A DNA stretch of 64,000 nt from Planosporangium flavigriseum (GTDB lineage: Bacteria; Actinomycetota; Actinomycetes; Mycobacteriales; Micromonosporaceae), in assembly GCF_011947225.1 (NCBI RefSeq), contig NZ_JAATVW010000006.1, forward strand, positions 236,362 through 300,361, read 5' to 3'. A program made the position numbers and the translations under genes. The notes under the pieces are model-generated. The model made no database searches. It was not told the origin of the DNA and was given only the letters and a program-made list of their open reading frames with translations. Positions 1 through 8,648 of this stretch are shown here, one piece after another (the first letter of the stretch is position 1; every line of letters starts with the position of its first letter).

Positions 1-1
1 C

Positions 2-1231
2 GTCCTCACCGTCGAGCAGGGCACGCTGGGCTGGTCCGCCCGCGCCAAGGTGCCGCTCACCGACAGTTCGGGTGCGATCGTCGGCGAGGTCAGCGTCGGG
101 TTCCGCATCGAGGACACCCGTGCGCACCTCTGGTGGCTGCTCGGCCTCGCCGCGCCCTTCGCCCTGGCCGCGCTGCTGCTCGGCGTGGCCGGGTCGGCGC
201 TGCTCACCCGCCGGCTCAAGCGCCAGACCCTCGGCCTCGAACCGCACGAGCTGGCCGAGCTGGTCCAGGAGCGGGAGGCGGTCCTGCACGGCATCGGCGA
301 AGGGGTCCTCGCCGTCGACAACAACGGCCGGGTGTCCGTCTGCAACGACGAGGCGGCGCGCCTGCTCGACATCACCGCGGCGCCCGGCACGCCAGTGGCC
401 GGCCTGGACCTGCCGCCACGGATCCGTACGGCGCTCGACGACGCCGGCGCATCCGACAACCTCATCACCATCGCCGGCGACCGGGTGCTCGTGGTCGGCC
501 GCCGGCAGGTCCACCGCGACGGTCGCAGCCTCGGGCTGGTGCTGACCCTGCGCGACCGTACCGATCTGGAGACGCTCACCCGGGAGCTGGACGCGGTACG
601 GACCCTGACCGACGCCCTGCGGGCCCAGCGCCACGAGTTCGCCAACCGGCTGCACATCATCGCCGGACTGTTGCAGACCAACCACCACGCCGAGGCGATC
701 GAGTACCTGCACGCGCTGTCCGGGCCGAGCGCCGCGATCGGGCCCGGCGCCGACTCGCTGACCGACCCGTACCTGCAGGCGTTCCTCGCCGCCAAGACGA
801 CCGAGGCGCGCGAGAAGGACGTGGCGCTGCGGCTGGGAGACGACACCTGGGTACCGGGGCGCGTGGTCAAGCCGGTCGAGGTCATGACCGTCCTGGGCAA
901 CCTGGTCGACAACGCCCTCGAAGCGGCCCGGCTCGGCGCGCGCCGTCCGGCGTGGGTCGAGGTCGACCTGCTCGCCGACTGCGACTGCCTGCACATCTCG
1001 GTCGCGGACTCCGGCGACGGGGTGCCCGAGCCCCTGCGCGGCACGCTCTTCACGGAGGGCGTGAGCAGCCGGGACGGCGCAGGCCGGGGACTCGGGCTGG
1101 CCCTCGCCCGGAGCGCCGCCCGCAGTGGCGGGGGAGACGTGCGACTCGCCGACCCCGGCGACGGCGGGCACGGGGCGGTCGTCACCGCGCAGATGCCCGG
1201 TGCGCTGCGGGGGACGGAGGCGGAACCGTGA
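2..1231 (+). CDS. Sensor histidine kinase, DcuS/CitA type (5' end outside window)
   Basis: Membrane sensor kinase that would phosphorylate the response regulator encoded next. The reading frame is open from base 2, so the N-terminus and sensor domain lie to the left. Visible are the end of an extracytoplasmic sensor domain, one transmembrane segment (about visible residues 43-69), a PAS-like domain, the H-box with RHEFANRLH (His near visible residue 211), an N-box NLVDNALEAA, and G-boxes DSGDGVPE and GRGLGLALA of the ATPase domain. The RHEFxNxLHxI H-box is typical of the citrate/C4-dicarboxylate kinases (CitA, DcuS, DctS). The stop overlaps the next start (GTGA), indicating one operon. The ligand cannot be read from the part seen. 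Confidence 0.9.
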   Translation, partial: VLTVEQGTLGWSARAKVPLTDSSGAIVGEVSVGFRIEDTRAHLWWLLGLAAPFALAALLLGVAGSALLTRRLKRQTLGLEPHELAELVQEREAVLHGIGEGVLAVDNNGRVSVCNDEAARLLDITAAPGTPVAGLDLPPRIRTALDDAGASDNLITIAGDRVLVVGRRQVHRDGRSLGLVLTLRDRTDLETLTRELDAVRTLTDALRAQRHEFANRLHIIAGLLQTNHHAEAIEYLHALSGPSAAIGPGADSLTDPYLQAFLAAKTTEAREKDVALRLGDDTWVPGRVVKPVEVMTVLGNLVDNALEAARLGARRPAWVEVDLLADCDCLHISVADSGDGVPEPLRGTLFTEGVSSRDGAGRGLGLALARSAARSGGGDVRLADPGDGGHGAVVTAQMPGALRGTEAEP

Positions 1232-1884
1232 TCCGGGTACTGATCGTCGAGGACGACTTCCGCGTGGCGCAGATACACGTCGCCTTCACCCAGCGGGTGT
1301 CCGGGTTCCGGGTGGTCGGCACGGCGCGTACCGGCCAGGAGGCGCGTGAGCTGGTCGAGCGGGAGCAGCTCGACCTGCTGCTGCTCGACACGTACCTGCC
1401 CGACGAGTCAGGCCTCGGCCTGCTGCGTGACCTCGACACCGACGCGATCATGCTGACCGCCGCGTCCGACTCCGCGACCGTGCGCGCCGCGTTCGCCAGA
1501 GGTGCGCTCAACTACCTGGTCAAGCCGTTCACCGCCGAGCAACTGACCGACCGGCTCACCGCGTACCGGCACTACCGCGCACATCTCGCCCGTGACCGCG
1601 GACTCGCGCAGGTCGACATCGATCGGGCCGTCCACATGCTGCACGACGGCGACCACCCGGTCACCCGCAAGGGGCAGTCGGCCGTGACGTTCCGGTTGGT
1701 GGCGGAGGTGCTGCGGGCGGCGGGCGAACCGCGGTCAGCGGCCGACATCGCCGGGCAGCTCGGCATTGCCCGGGCTACCGCCCAGCGGTACCTGACCGCG
1801 CTGGCGCAGGGCGGTTCGGCGCGGATGAGCCTGCGCTACGGCACGAGCGGGCGACCGGAGCACCTGTACACCTGGTCTGATTAG
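1228..1884 (+). CDS. Response regulator, CitB/DctR family
   Basis: Partner of the preceding kinase, 218 residues. The receiver domain has the acidic pair E8-D9-D10, phosphoacceptor D54 (LLLDTYLPD) and K99 (LVKPF). A C-terminal helix-turn-helix at about 165-200 (DIAGQLGIARATAQRYL) fits the CitB/DctR/MalR class, whose partners are citrate- or dicarboxylate-sensing kinases. The GTG start at 1228 overlaps the kinase stop by four bases, so the two are translationally coupled. No dicarboxylate transporter is in view; the target genes are probably left of the window. Confidence 0.9.
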   Translation: MIRVLIVEDDFRVAQIHVAFTQRVSGFRVVGTARTGQEARELVEREQLDLLLLDTYLPDESGLGLLRDLDTDAIMLTAASDSATVRAAFARGALNYLVKPFTAEQLTDRLTAYRHYRAHLARDRGLAQVDIDRAVHMLHDGDHPVTRKGQSAVTFRLVAEVLRAAGEPRSAADIAGQLGIARATAQRYLTALAQGGSARMSLRYGTSGRPEHLYTWSD

Positions 1885-2210
1885 GCGGCGCCGGCCTGAC
1901 TCTTGCTGGCGGGGCTCTTGCTGGCGGAGCTCTTGCTGGCGGGGCTCTTGCTGGCGAGGCCGGGCGGTGCGCTGGCGAGCGCCGCCCGGACCGCGTCGAC
2001 GAGGGCGAGCGCCGCCTCCTCGGTCAGTTCGACGGCCACCCGCGCCGACGGCCCGGCGGCCGGGTTGATGAAGTCGATGTTGAGCGTGTGCTCCTGCGGC
2101 GCGTGCTGGGGATGGTCGACGTAGACGGTGGCGTGGGTGAGCGGAAACCAGCCCCGAGCGCCCTTGCCGCTGCCGTCGATCTCGATCTTCTCGGTCAGAT
2201 ACGTGCACAT
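1881..2210 (-). CDS. DUF6295-like small conserved protein
   Basis: A 109-residue protein with no known function; the core (about 1-85) resembles small actinobacterial proteins annotated DUF6295, recognised by the MCTYLTEKIEIDGSGKGARGW-type start. It lacks a signal peptide and membrane segments. The last 25 residues are a low-complexity tail of about four ASKSP/ASKSS pentads encoded by a 15-bp tandem repeat, which is probably a recent addition because the preceding part already looks complete. It converges on the response regulator with a 4-nt overlap. It lies 13 nt after the dienelactone hydrolase stop direction-wise and may be co-transcribed with it. Confidence 0.75.
   Translation of the reverse strand: MCTYLTEKIEIDGSGKGARGWFPLTHATVYVDHPQHAPQEHTLNIDFINPAAGPSARVAVELTEEAALALVDAVRAALASAPPGLASKSPASKSSASKSPASKSQAGAA
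1900..1959. repeat. 15-bp tandem repeat, 4 copies
   Basis: Four direct copies of CTCTTGCTGGCGGGG with one or two mismatches (1900, 1915, 1930, 1945). It lies inside the 3' end of the minus-strand gene and encodes repeating Pro/Ser-Ala-Ser-Lys-Ser. Confidence 0.95.
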
Positions 2211-2223
2211 CGCGGCTGTCTCC

Positions 2224-2985
2224 TCACGCGCTCAGGTGGCGGCCGAAGAAGTCGAAGACCCGGTTCCAGCCGTCGACCGCGGCCTCCGGCCGGTAGCTCG
2301 GCCGGTTGACCGAGAAGAACGCGTGCCCGGCGCCCTCGTACGTGTGGAACTCGAACGTCTTGCCGAGCTTGGTGAGCGTCTTCTCCAGTTCGGCGGTCTG
2401 CTCGGGCGACGGGTACTGGTCCTCGGCGCCGAACAGTCCGAGCAGCGGGCAGGACAGCCGGTCGGCGATGTCGAGCAGCGGCTTGACGGCGATCGGGAAG
2501 CCCTCGGGCGGGGTGCCGACCACGAACGCGCCGTAGCAGTCGACGGCCGCGTCCAGGTGCAGGTTGCAGGCGGCCAGGAACGCGTGCCGGCCACCGGAGC
2601 AGTACCCGATCACGCCGACCTTGCCGTTGGCCGAGGTGAGCGAGCGCAGGTACGCGGCGGCTCCGGCCACGTCGCCGACCAGTCGCTCGTCCGGCACGCC
2701 ACCGGCGGCCCGGGCGGCCGCGGCGGCGTCGTCGGGGCTCGCTCCGGGCGCCTCCCGGGTGTACAGGTTGGGGCAGATCGCCAGGTAGCCGGCTGCGGCG
2801 AACTTGCGGGTGATCTCCTTGGTCGGCTCGTCGTAGCCGGGCATGTGGTGGATGACGACCACCGCGCCGTACGGTCCAGGGCCCAGCGGGCGGGCGAGGT
2901 ACGCCTCGATCTCGTCCCCGCCGTGGCCGGTGAGGGTGACGGTCTCCGCCAGCATCGCGTCGTCTGTCCCGGTCCTATCAGTCAT
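2224..2985 (-). CDS. Dienelactone hydrolase family protein
   Basis: Cytosolic alpha/beta hydrolase of 253 residues, the usual size of the family. The dienelactone hydrolase triad is visible: nucleophile C129 in GYCSGG, D189 in FGAEDQ and H221 in GAGHAFF. A cysteine rather than serine nucleophile is characteristic of this family. The true substrate is unknown, as most actinobacterial members are not in chlorocatechol pathways and no such genes are nearby. ATG start; no signal peptide. Confidence 0.88.
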   Translation of the reverse strand: MTDRTGTDDAMLAETVTLTGHGGDEIEAYLARPLGPGPYGAVVVIHHMPGYDEPTKEITRKFAAAGYLAICPNLYTREAPGASPDDAAAAARAAGGVPDERLVGDVAGAAAYLRSLTSANGKVGVIGYCSGGRHAFLAACNLHLDAAVDCYGAFVVGTPPEGFPIAVKPLLDIADRLSCPLLGLFGAEDQYPSPEQTAELEKTLTKLGKTFEFHTYEGAGHAFFSVNRPSYRPEAAVDGWNRVFDFFGRHLSA

Positions 2986-3033
2986 GAGGTTGAATCGTAC
3001 TGAGCCCGTCGGAGCTGGCGGCGGGAGCGGCCC

Positions 3034-4089
3034 CTACATCGCCCACAGTGGCCAGAGGTTCGGCCACCGCAGCCCCTTCTTGGCCGTACCCTGCTTCGCC
3101 ACCGGACCGAAGACCGTGGCCTCGCGGCTGTTCGTGCGTAGTCCATTGACGCCGGTAAGGAACCGGACGCCCCACGGCGTGCGGAGCTTGGGATCGAAGT
3201 TCTTCACCATGTCCAGATAGGTCGCTTCTGTGTTGCCGCTCCACGACCAGCCCAGGTAACCGATGCGGTACAGCTGGGCGTACTTCAGCACCGCGTCGAC
3301 AGCGGGCTTGCCGTACGGATGGTTGCTGGAGAACTCGGCCACCATGAGGGGAAGCCTCCGGTCAACGAACGACTGGAAGTACGCGTGGACCTTCGCGGGC
3401 GTGTCGAAAAACCCGTACATGTGGACGTCGAACACGGTGTTCCCGGTCGGGTCGGCGGCCAGCACCTTGGGAGCGTTGTCGCGCATGGTGAACATCAGGT
3501 CCTGCCCCCAGTCGGGCGCGTCGACCATCAGGGTGTGCTGGAAGCCCGCGGCCCGCAGTCGCCGGATCGCTCTGATCGTGTCGTCGGTCCAGGTCGCGAA
3601 AATCTTGTAGCCGAACGGCTCGTCAGCGAGGTTGAGGATCACGTAGCTCTCCTGGCCGACGAGGGCGCTGCGGATACTGAGCCAGTACTCGACCGCCTGG
3701 TCGATCGTGGCGGCGCGCTCCTGCTGGCCGTAGCCGATCGTGTCGTGCGCGTCGAGGACGCAGATGAGCCGGTTCTGCTTACACAGCGTGATTGCGGTGG
3801 CCACTTCGGACGCGGTGTTGGCTGGTTTCCAGCGCTGGCCGATGACTAACGGCAGCCGGATGGCGTTCGCGCCCGTGGCCTTGATCGCGGCGAACGCCCC
3901 GGTCTGGCCCGGGTACCACGCGAAGGCGTGGTTGATGCCGCGCAGTACGAGATCCCGGCCGTTGGCCTCGACCAGGCGGCCGTTCTGCACCCGCAGGCCC
4001 GTAGCGGCCTGCGCAGGCGGCGCGAAGACGAAAGTCGAGGCGAGGAGCGCGAGAACCGTGGCGCTCACCGCCGCAAATCCTCTTCTCAT
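3034..4089 (-). CDS. Secreted glycoside hydrolase family 5 enzyme
   Basis: A secreted beta-glycosidase (endo-mannanase or cellulase type). From the ATG at 4089, chosen because AGAGGTG sits just upstream, it has 351 residues; an in-frame GTG two codons earlier is the alternative. A signal peptide (basic MRRG, hydrophobic core, cleavage after PPAQA) covers residues 1-28. The GH5 acid/base is E157 in NLADEP, where the usual NEP has been extended, and the nucleophile is E252 in VAEFSSN. No carbohydrate-binding module is attached. It stands alone, without sugar-uptake genes beside it. Confidence 0.85.
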   Translation of the reverse strand: MRRGFAAVSATVLALLASTFVFAPPAQAATGLRVQNGRLVEANGRDLVLRGINHAFAWYPGQTGAFAAIKATGANAIRLPLVIGQRWKPANTASEVATAITLCKQNRLICVLDAHDTIGYGQQERAATIDQAVEYWLSIRSALVGQESYVILNLADEPFGYKIFATWTDDTIRAIRRLRAAGFQHTLMVDAPDWGQDLMFTMRDNAPKVLAADPTGNTVFDVHMYGFFDTPAKVHAYFQSFVDRRLPLMVAEFSSNHPYGKPAVDAVLKYAQLYRIGYLGWSWSGNTEATYLDMVKNFDPKLRTPWGVRFLTGVNGLRTNSREATVFGPVAKQGTAKKGLRWPNLWPLWAM

Positions 4090-4210
4090 GGTCACCTCTG
4101 GGTAGCGCTGAGCCGGGCGAAGCTTTGCGTCGGACCCAATGGATTCACCGGGCAGCTACCCGGCCGCGCTCCACTTACCCGCGCGCCGCGGTACGGATAG
4201 CCTGAGCTGC

Positions 4211-4546
4211 CTAGTAGTCGATATTCATCTTTACTTCGTTCCCCGGCGTGCCGAGGTGGCGCTCCACCGACGCCACCTTGCCGGTCAACGCGTCCGTCAC
4301 ATCCGGGCGCCAGTCCATCTTCACCAGGGTGCTGACCCGGGGAGCGCGTTGGGCCACCGCCTCCACGGCACGCTTGACCACGTCCATCACCTCGTCCCAG
4401 CTGTCTCCCTCGACCAGGGTGAACATGGCATCCGTGTGGTTGGGCAGCCCTGATTCGCGGACGACGCGCACGGCCTCGGCGACGATCTCGCCGACGTTCT
4501 CACCGACGCCCAGCGGGGTGACCGAGAACGCGACCAGCACCGACAT
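4211..4546 (-). CDS. Thiamine-binding protein, MTH1187/YkoF-like
   Basis: A small ferredoxin-fold protein of the thiamine-binding (DUF77/MTH1187) family, 111 residues, with the family hallmarks VAFSVTPLG at the N-terminus, the [15 protein letters not shown] segment and a basic VERHLG near the end. It is thought to bind thiamine or its pyrimidine in the cytosol. The second of two nearby ATGs (4546) is chosen because GGAAGGG lies at proper distance from it and touches the first. No TPP riboswitch is seen upstream. Confidence 0.85.
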   Translation of the reverse strand: MSVLVAFSVTPLGVGENVGEIVAEAVRVVRESGLPNHTDAMFTLVEGDSWDEVMDVVKRAVEAVAQRAPRVSTLVKMDWRPDVTDALTGKVASVERHLGTPGNEVKMNIDY

Positions 4547-4665
4547 GAGCATCCCTTCCGAGGCGGACCGAGGTGTCGTGGCCGACGCTACCGGGTGCCC
4601 TCGGCCGGGCGCTGCGGGGCGTACTCTGACGGGCCGGTGACGCGAACGTCCGGCGAGGGAGAACC

Positions 4666-5850
4666 ATGGGCCTGCGAGAGGACGCGAAGGAAATCCAGGA
4701 CGAGCTGGTGTCGCTGCGCCGTGAGCTGCATCAGATACCGGAGATCGGGCTGCACCTGCCGCGTACGCAGGAGAGGGTTCTCGCCGCGCTGGAGTCCCTG
4801 CCGCTGGAGGTGAGCACCGGCTCGAGCCTCTCCTCGGTCACCGCGGTCCTCAGAGGAGGCAAGCCCGGGCCTGTCGTGCTGTTGCGCGGCGACATGGACG
4901 CCCTGCCCGTCACCGAGCGGACCGGCGAAGAGTTCAGCTCGCGTCACGAGGGCGTCATGCACGCCTGCGGCCACGACCTTCACACCGCGGGGCTGGTCGG
5001 GGCCGCGCGGCTGCTCAGCGCCCGGCGCGACGACCTGGCCGGCGACGTGGTCTTCATGTTCCAGCCGGGCGAGGAGGGCATGGACGGCGCCGGCCACATG
5101 ATCGCCGAGGGTGTGTTGGCTGCCGCGGGGCGCCCCGTCGACGCCGCGTACGGGCTGCACGTACTGTCCTCGGAGTACGCCCGCGGTGTCTTCGCGTCGC
5201 GTCCCGGTCCGCTGATGGCCGCCTCGGACGGGCTCTTCGTCCGCGTCGTCGGGGCCGGTGGCCACGGCTCGACGCCGCACAGCACGCTCGACCCGGTACC
5301 CGCCGCCTGCGAGATGGTCACCGCGCTGCAAGCCATGGTGACCCGCCGGTTCGACGTGTTCGACCCGGTCGTGCTCACGGTCGGCTCGTTCCACGCCGGC
5401 ACCAAGCGGAACATCATCCCCGACGACGCGACCTTCGAGGCGACGATCCGGACGTTCAACCCCGCGGTCAGCGCGCAGGTGCGCGAGTACGCCGTTCAGC
5501 TGTGCCAGAGCATCGCGGCAGCTCACGGACTGCAGGTCGAGGTGCGCTATGACAGCGAGTACCCGGTGACGATCAACCACCCGGCCGAGCACGAGTTCGT
5601 CGCCGACACCGTACGGGACGTCTTCGGCGAGGAGCGGTTCGCCGAGATGGCCAACCCGATGGCGGGGTCGGAGGACTTCTCGCGGGTGCTGAACAGCGTT
5701 CCGGGCGCGTACCTCTTCCTCGGCGCCTGTGTCACCGATGACCCGGCGAGAGCCCCGTCCAACCACTCGCCGCGCGCGGCGTTCGACGACAGCGTGCTGT
5801 CCGACGGCGCTGCCTTGCTCGCCGAGCTGGCGATGCGGCGATTGGGGTAG
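4666..5850 (+). CDS. M20 family metallo-amidohydrolase (hippurate hydrolase-like)
   Basis: Predicted N-acyl amino acid or hippurate amidohydrolase, 394 residues. Metal-site motifs are RGDMDALP (about 74-81), [10 protein letters not shown] with C101 and H103, QPGEEG (E136/E137) and a GSEDF segment near the C-terminus; the dimerisation insert with GGHGSTPH is present. The divalent-metal enzyme acts in the cytosol. It is monocistronic, reading away from the thiamine-binding gene, with GAGGGAGAACC before the ATG. The exact acyl substrate cannot be told. Confidence 0.88.
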   Translation: MGLREDAKEIQDELVSLRRELHQIPEIGLHLPRTQERVLAALESLPLEVSTGSSLSSVTAVLRGGKPGPVVLLRGDMDALPVTERTGEEFSSRHEGVMHACGHDLHTAGLVGAARLLSARRDDLAGDVVFMFQPGEEGMDGAGHMIAEGVLAAAGRPVDAAYGLHVLSSEYARGVFASRPGPLMAASDGLFVRVVGAGGHGSTPHSTLDPVPAACEMVTALQAMVTRRFDVFDPVVLTVGSFHAGTKRNIIPDDATFEATIRTFNPAVSAQVREYAVQLCQSIAAAHGLQVEVRYDSEYPVTINHPAEHEFVADTVRDVFGEERFAEMANPMAGSEDFSRVLNSVPGAYLFLGACVTDDPARAPSNHSPRAAFDDSVLSDGAALLAELAMRRLG

Positions 5851-5898
5851 TTCGCGGTTGGGTGACAGTGCGGTACCGCGGCGCGGCACAATCGTCTC

Positions 5899-6735
5899 GT
5901 GCCCTCGGTACGCGCGAGGAGGGTCCCCCGGCTGACGAGGCCGGGGGTTGCCGGGCCCAGGTTCGAGCGGCCCAGTTTCAGGCGGCCCGTGTTCAGGCGG
6001 CCCAGTTTCAGGCGGCCCAGCTTCAGGCGGCCGAGTTTCAGGCGGCCGAGTTTCAGGCGGCCAGGCTTTGTCGACCGCGTCCCGTTGCGGTGGCGGGTGG
6101 CGTACTTCGTCGCGTTGGCGGTCCTGGTGGCGGTCCTGGCTGGCCAGAGCCTCCCCGGTGGCATCGAAGACCATGGCCGGACCTGCCCGGGCGGGCCGGA
6201 CCTGGCCGGCCGGGTGGTCGCCGGGGTCGACCTCAGCCAGCAGGAGATACCGTGCGTCAACCTCGAGCGCTCGACGCTGAGCGGCACGGTACAGGAGGCC
6301 GACCTGAGCCGGGCCAACCTGCACCGCGCCCGCCTGCCCGCGTTCTGGCTGAACAACGTCAACCTGTCGGGAGCCGATCTGACGGACGCGTACGCCGAGT
6401 CGGCCAACCTGACCGGCGTCAAGCTGGAGGGCGCCGACCTGCGCCGGGCGGTCCTGAAGAGCAGCCGGCTGGAACATGTCGGCCTGCAGCGGGCGCAGTT
6501 GGGGCAGGCGAACTTTCGCTCGGTCGCGTTCAGCCGATCTGACCTGGGCGGTGCGGATGCTCGGGGCGCCGACTTCACCGGGGCGTCGCTGTTCGATTCC
6601 AACCTGCGCGGCGCCCGCCTCGACGGGGCGAAGCTCGACCGGACCATCTGGTCGAACGTCATCTGTCCGGACGGCACCAAGTCGTCCGGCACCGAGCGGG
6701 AGTCGTGCGACCGGCACCTCACCCCGGCGCGGTGA
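5899..6735 (+). CDS. Membrane-anchored pentapeptide repeat protein
   Basis: A 278-residue protein with three parts. Residues about 22-55 are seven basic pentads of the type RRPSF; residues about 60-80 form one transmembrane helix; residues about 105-255 are a pentapeptide-repeat beta helix (ADLSRANLHRARL, GADLRRAVL, ANLTGVKLEGADL). The repeat domain would lie outside if the basic arm is cytoplasmic. The N-terminal pentads follow a 15-bp DNA repeat and have a different consensus from the A(D/N)LxX repeats. GTG start at 5899. Function unknown. Confidence 0.8.
   Translation: MPSVRARRVPRLTRPGVAGPRFERPSFRRPVFRRPSFRRPSFRRPSFRRPSFRRPGFVDRVPLRWRVAYFVALAVLVAVLAGQSLPGGIEDHGRTCPGGPDLAGRVVAGVDLSQQEIPCVNLERSTLSGTVQEADLSRANLHRARLPAFWLNNVNLSGADLTDAYAESANLTGVKLEGADLRRAVLKSSRLEHVGLQRAQLGQANFRSVAFSRSDLGGADARGADFTGASLFDSNLRGARLDGAKLDRTIWSNVICPDGTKSSGTERESCDRHLTPAR
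5953..6057. repeat. 15-bp tandem repeat, 7 copies
   Basis: Seven copies of CGGCCCAGTTTCAGG and close variants (the first at 5953 is more diverged). They encode the Arg-Arg-Pro-Ser-Phe arm of the pentapeptide membrane protein. Confidence 0.95.
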
Positions 6736-6821
6736 GGATCGTTCTCCAGCTGTACGTCCGTACCCTTGGCGGATCGGCGAATGTTCTCGCCGGGCCGCGC
6801 GTCGACCGAGGAGTCTTTCCC

Positions 6822-7643
6822 GTGCTCATCCTGCTGCCGCCGTCGGAGGGCAAGGCCGCGCCCGGATCAGGCGATCCCCTGGACGTGGCGTCGCTGTCCC
6901 TGCCGGGCCTCACGCGAGCGCGCGAGCGGGTGCTGGAGTCGCTGGTGACGCTCTGTGCGCAGGCCGACCCGGACCAGGCCCGTACGGTCCTCGGACTGAG
7001 CCCCGGCCAGGCCGGCGAGGTGCTCCGCAACGCCCGGCTATGGGAAGCCCCGGCGGCGCCGGCCGGTGAGATCTACACCGGCGTGCTGTACGACGCGCTG
7101 GACCTGGCGTCGCTGAGCGCGCCCGCGTACGACCTCGTGGCGCGGTCCGCCCTGGTGTTCTCGGGGCTGTGGGGAGCGGTGCGCCTCGGTGACCGGATTC
7201 CGGCGTACCGGTGCTCCGTCGGGGTGAAGCTGCCGGAGGTGGGGGCGCTAGGAGCGTACTGGAAGCGGGCCATGGCGGAAGCGCTCCCGAAGGCGCTCCC
7301 GAAGGCGCTTCCGGCGGCCGCCTGCGACGGCCTTGTGCTCGACCTGCGCTCGTCCGCGTACGTCCCGATGTGGACGCCGCGCGGTGCGGCGGCCGGGCGC
7401 GCCGCCGTCGTACGGGTGATGCACGAGCGGGTAGTGAACGGCGTACCCAAGCGCTCGGTGGTGAGCCACTTCAACAAGGCCACCAAGGGGCGGCTGGTCC
7501 GGGACCTGGCGATGGCCGGCGCCGAGCCGGGCACGCCCGCCGAGCTTGTGGCGGCGCTGCGCGACCTGAAGTACACGGTGGAGGAGCGGACGGCGGCAGC
7601 GGGCGGGCCCAGGCAGCTCGACGTGGTCGTGACCGAGCTCTGA
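6822..7643 (+). CDS. yaaA: Peroxide stress protein YaaA (UPF0246)
   Basis: A 273-residue YaaA family protein, which in E. coli lowers free iron and limits oxidative DNA damage, and binds DNA. The start motif LLPPSEGK (residues 4-11), the LFSGLWGAVRLGD-like centre and SHFNKATKGRLVR near residue 220 are conserved. The GTG at 6822 is chosen because GAGGAG lies 8 nt upstream and the homology begins there; the frame is open further left. A 12-bp repeat adds ALPK units around residue 155, a position where other members have no insertion as far as known. Confidence 0.88.
   Translation: MLILLPPSEGKAAPGSGDPLDVASLSLPGLTRARERVLESLVTLCAQADPDQARTVLGLSPGQAGEVLRNARLWEAPAAPAGEIYTGVLYDALDLASLSAPAYDLVARSALVFSGLWGAVRLGDRIPAYRCSVGVKLPEVGALGAYWKRAMAEALPKALPKALPAAACDGLVLDLRSSAYVPMWTPRGAAAGRAAVVRVMHERVVNGVPKRSVVSHFNKATKGRLVRDLAMAGAEPGTPAELVAALRDLKYTVEERTAAAGGPRQLDVVVTEL
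7281..7316. repeat. 12-bp tandem repeat, 3 copies
   Basis: Two exact copies of GCGCTCCCGAAG plus one variant inside yaaA, adding Ala-Leu-Pro-Lys units while keeping frame. Confidence 0.9.
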
Positions 7644-7804
7644 GCCACCGAACGTTGACGGACCGCTAACGCACCGTAGCCGCACTGTCCGCCGGACGGG
7701 GGATCAAAAATCGGCTCGCCAAACTACAAAGGTTGCCCACTTGCTGACCGAAAGTGTTTGCAGGGCCACCGAGTGTGGCGAACCGACGACCCTCGGAGGT
7801 CTGA

Positions 7805-7981
7805 ATGAACAAGCTCGTGGCCAAGGCTCAGGCCGTGTGGGCGACCCGGGAGCGGGGCGCGACGGCGGTCGAGTACGGCCTGATGGTCGCTCTTATCGCG
7901 GTCGTCATCATCACCGCGGTCACCCTGCTCGGTACCAATGTGTCGGCGATGTTCAGCAAGATCGCGAACTCGATCAAGTAA
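7805..7981 (+). CDS. flp: Flp-type pilin, copy 1
   Basis: A 58-residue Flp/Fap pilin, the structural subunit of the tad pilus. It has a short basic leader, the GATAVEYGLMVALI motif with the invariant Glu five residues into the hydrophobic helix, and a single N-terminal helix as in all Flp pilins. A prepilin peptidase would cut just before the hydrophobic stretch (after RG). The start has GGAGGTCTGA in front. It is the first gene of the tad cluster; the 161 bp upstream holds no other gene and presumably the promoter. Confidence 0.92.
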   Translation: MNKLVAKAQAVWATRERGATAVEYGLMVALIAVVIITAVTLLGTNVSAMFSKIANSIK

Positions 7982-8013
7982 GGCGTACCGGTAGTCCGGC
8001 TTAGGAGGTCTGA

Positions 8014-8190
8014 ATGAACAAGCTCGTGGCTAAGGCTCAGGCCGTGCGGGCGACGCGCGAAGAAGGCGCGACGGCGGTCGAGTACGGCCTGATGGTCGCT
8101 CTTATCGCGGTCGTCATCATCACCGCGGTCACCCTGCTGGGTGGCAACGTGTCGGCGATGTTCGACAAGATCGCCAACTCGATCAAATGA
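8014..8190 (+). CDS. flp: Flp-type pilin, copy 2
   Basis: A second 58-residue Flp pilin, differing from copy 1 at only about five positions (for example W to R at 12, RG to EG before the helix, T to G at 44 and S to D at 51). Even the ribosome-binding stretch GGAGGTCTGA is the same, so the pair is a 209-bp tandem duplication. It ends in ATGA shared with the TadE-like gene. Two pilins may form a mixed fibre or allow antigen or phage-receptor variation; the data here do not decide. Confidence 0.92.
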   Translation: MNKLVAKAQAVRATREEGATAVEYGLMVALIAVVIITAVTLLGGNVSAMFDKIANSIK

Positions 8191-8648
8191 GGCGTACGGG
8201 TAGGCCGGCCGTCGTGCGTACCACGGCGGCCGGCCTGACCCGTACCCGCAAGGCACGTCGTGACGACGGGGCGGCGGCCGTCGAGATGGCACTGATCCTG
8301 CCGCTGCTGCTGTTCGTCCTGTTCGGCATCGTCGACTTCGGCCGGTTGCTCAACGCGCAGATCACCCTCACCGAGGCGGCGCGGGAAGGTGCCCGCGCCG
8401 CTGCCCTGTACCAGAACGCGGATGCCCGGGTGCAGGCCGCGACGAAGGACAGCCTGGGCGGGGCCACGGTGACGACGACCGTCACGGCGTGCCCCGCGGG
8501 CGGGTCCACGTCAGCCAACGCGGTCGTCACAGCGAAGGTGACCTTCACCTTCATCACGCCGCTGGCCGCCCTGGCCCCGCTGTTCGGCGGCAGCCTGAAC
8601 AGCAGCCAGACGGTGACCGGAAGGGGGATCATGCCGTGCGTCGGTTGA
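8187..8648 (+). CDS. tadE: TadE-like minor pilin/assembly protein
   Basis: A 153-residue pseudopilin-like protein. The TadE signature GAAAVEMALILPLLLFVLFG at about 28-47 gives a prepilin-type helix with conserved Glu, followed by FGRLLNAQITLTEAAREGAR. It is expected to be processed by the prepilin peptidase and to assist pilus assembly in the membrane. It overlaps the upstream flp stop by four bases and the downstream tadG start by 13 bases. Confidence 0.9.
   Translation: MRRTGRPAVVRTTAAGLTRTRKARRDDGAAAVEMALILPLLLFVLFGIVDFGRLLNAQITLTEAAREGARAAALYQNADARVQAATKDSLGGATVTTTVTACPAGGSTSANAVVTAKVTFTFITPLAALAPLFGGSLNSSQTVTGRGIMPCVG

Noticed and set aside
4096..4210. TPP riboswitch or other leader RNA by the thiamine-binding gene
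   Set aside because: The gap lies downstream of that gene, and no TPP core motif was found upstream of it.
4588..6717. Long minus-strand frame of about 700 codons opposite the M20 and pentapeptide genes
   Set aside because: Low-complexity shadow frame (Pro/Arg/Glu/Gly) opposite genes with clear motifs.
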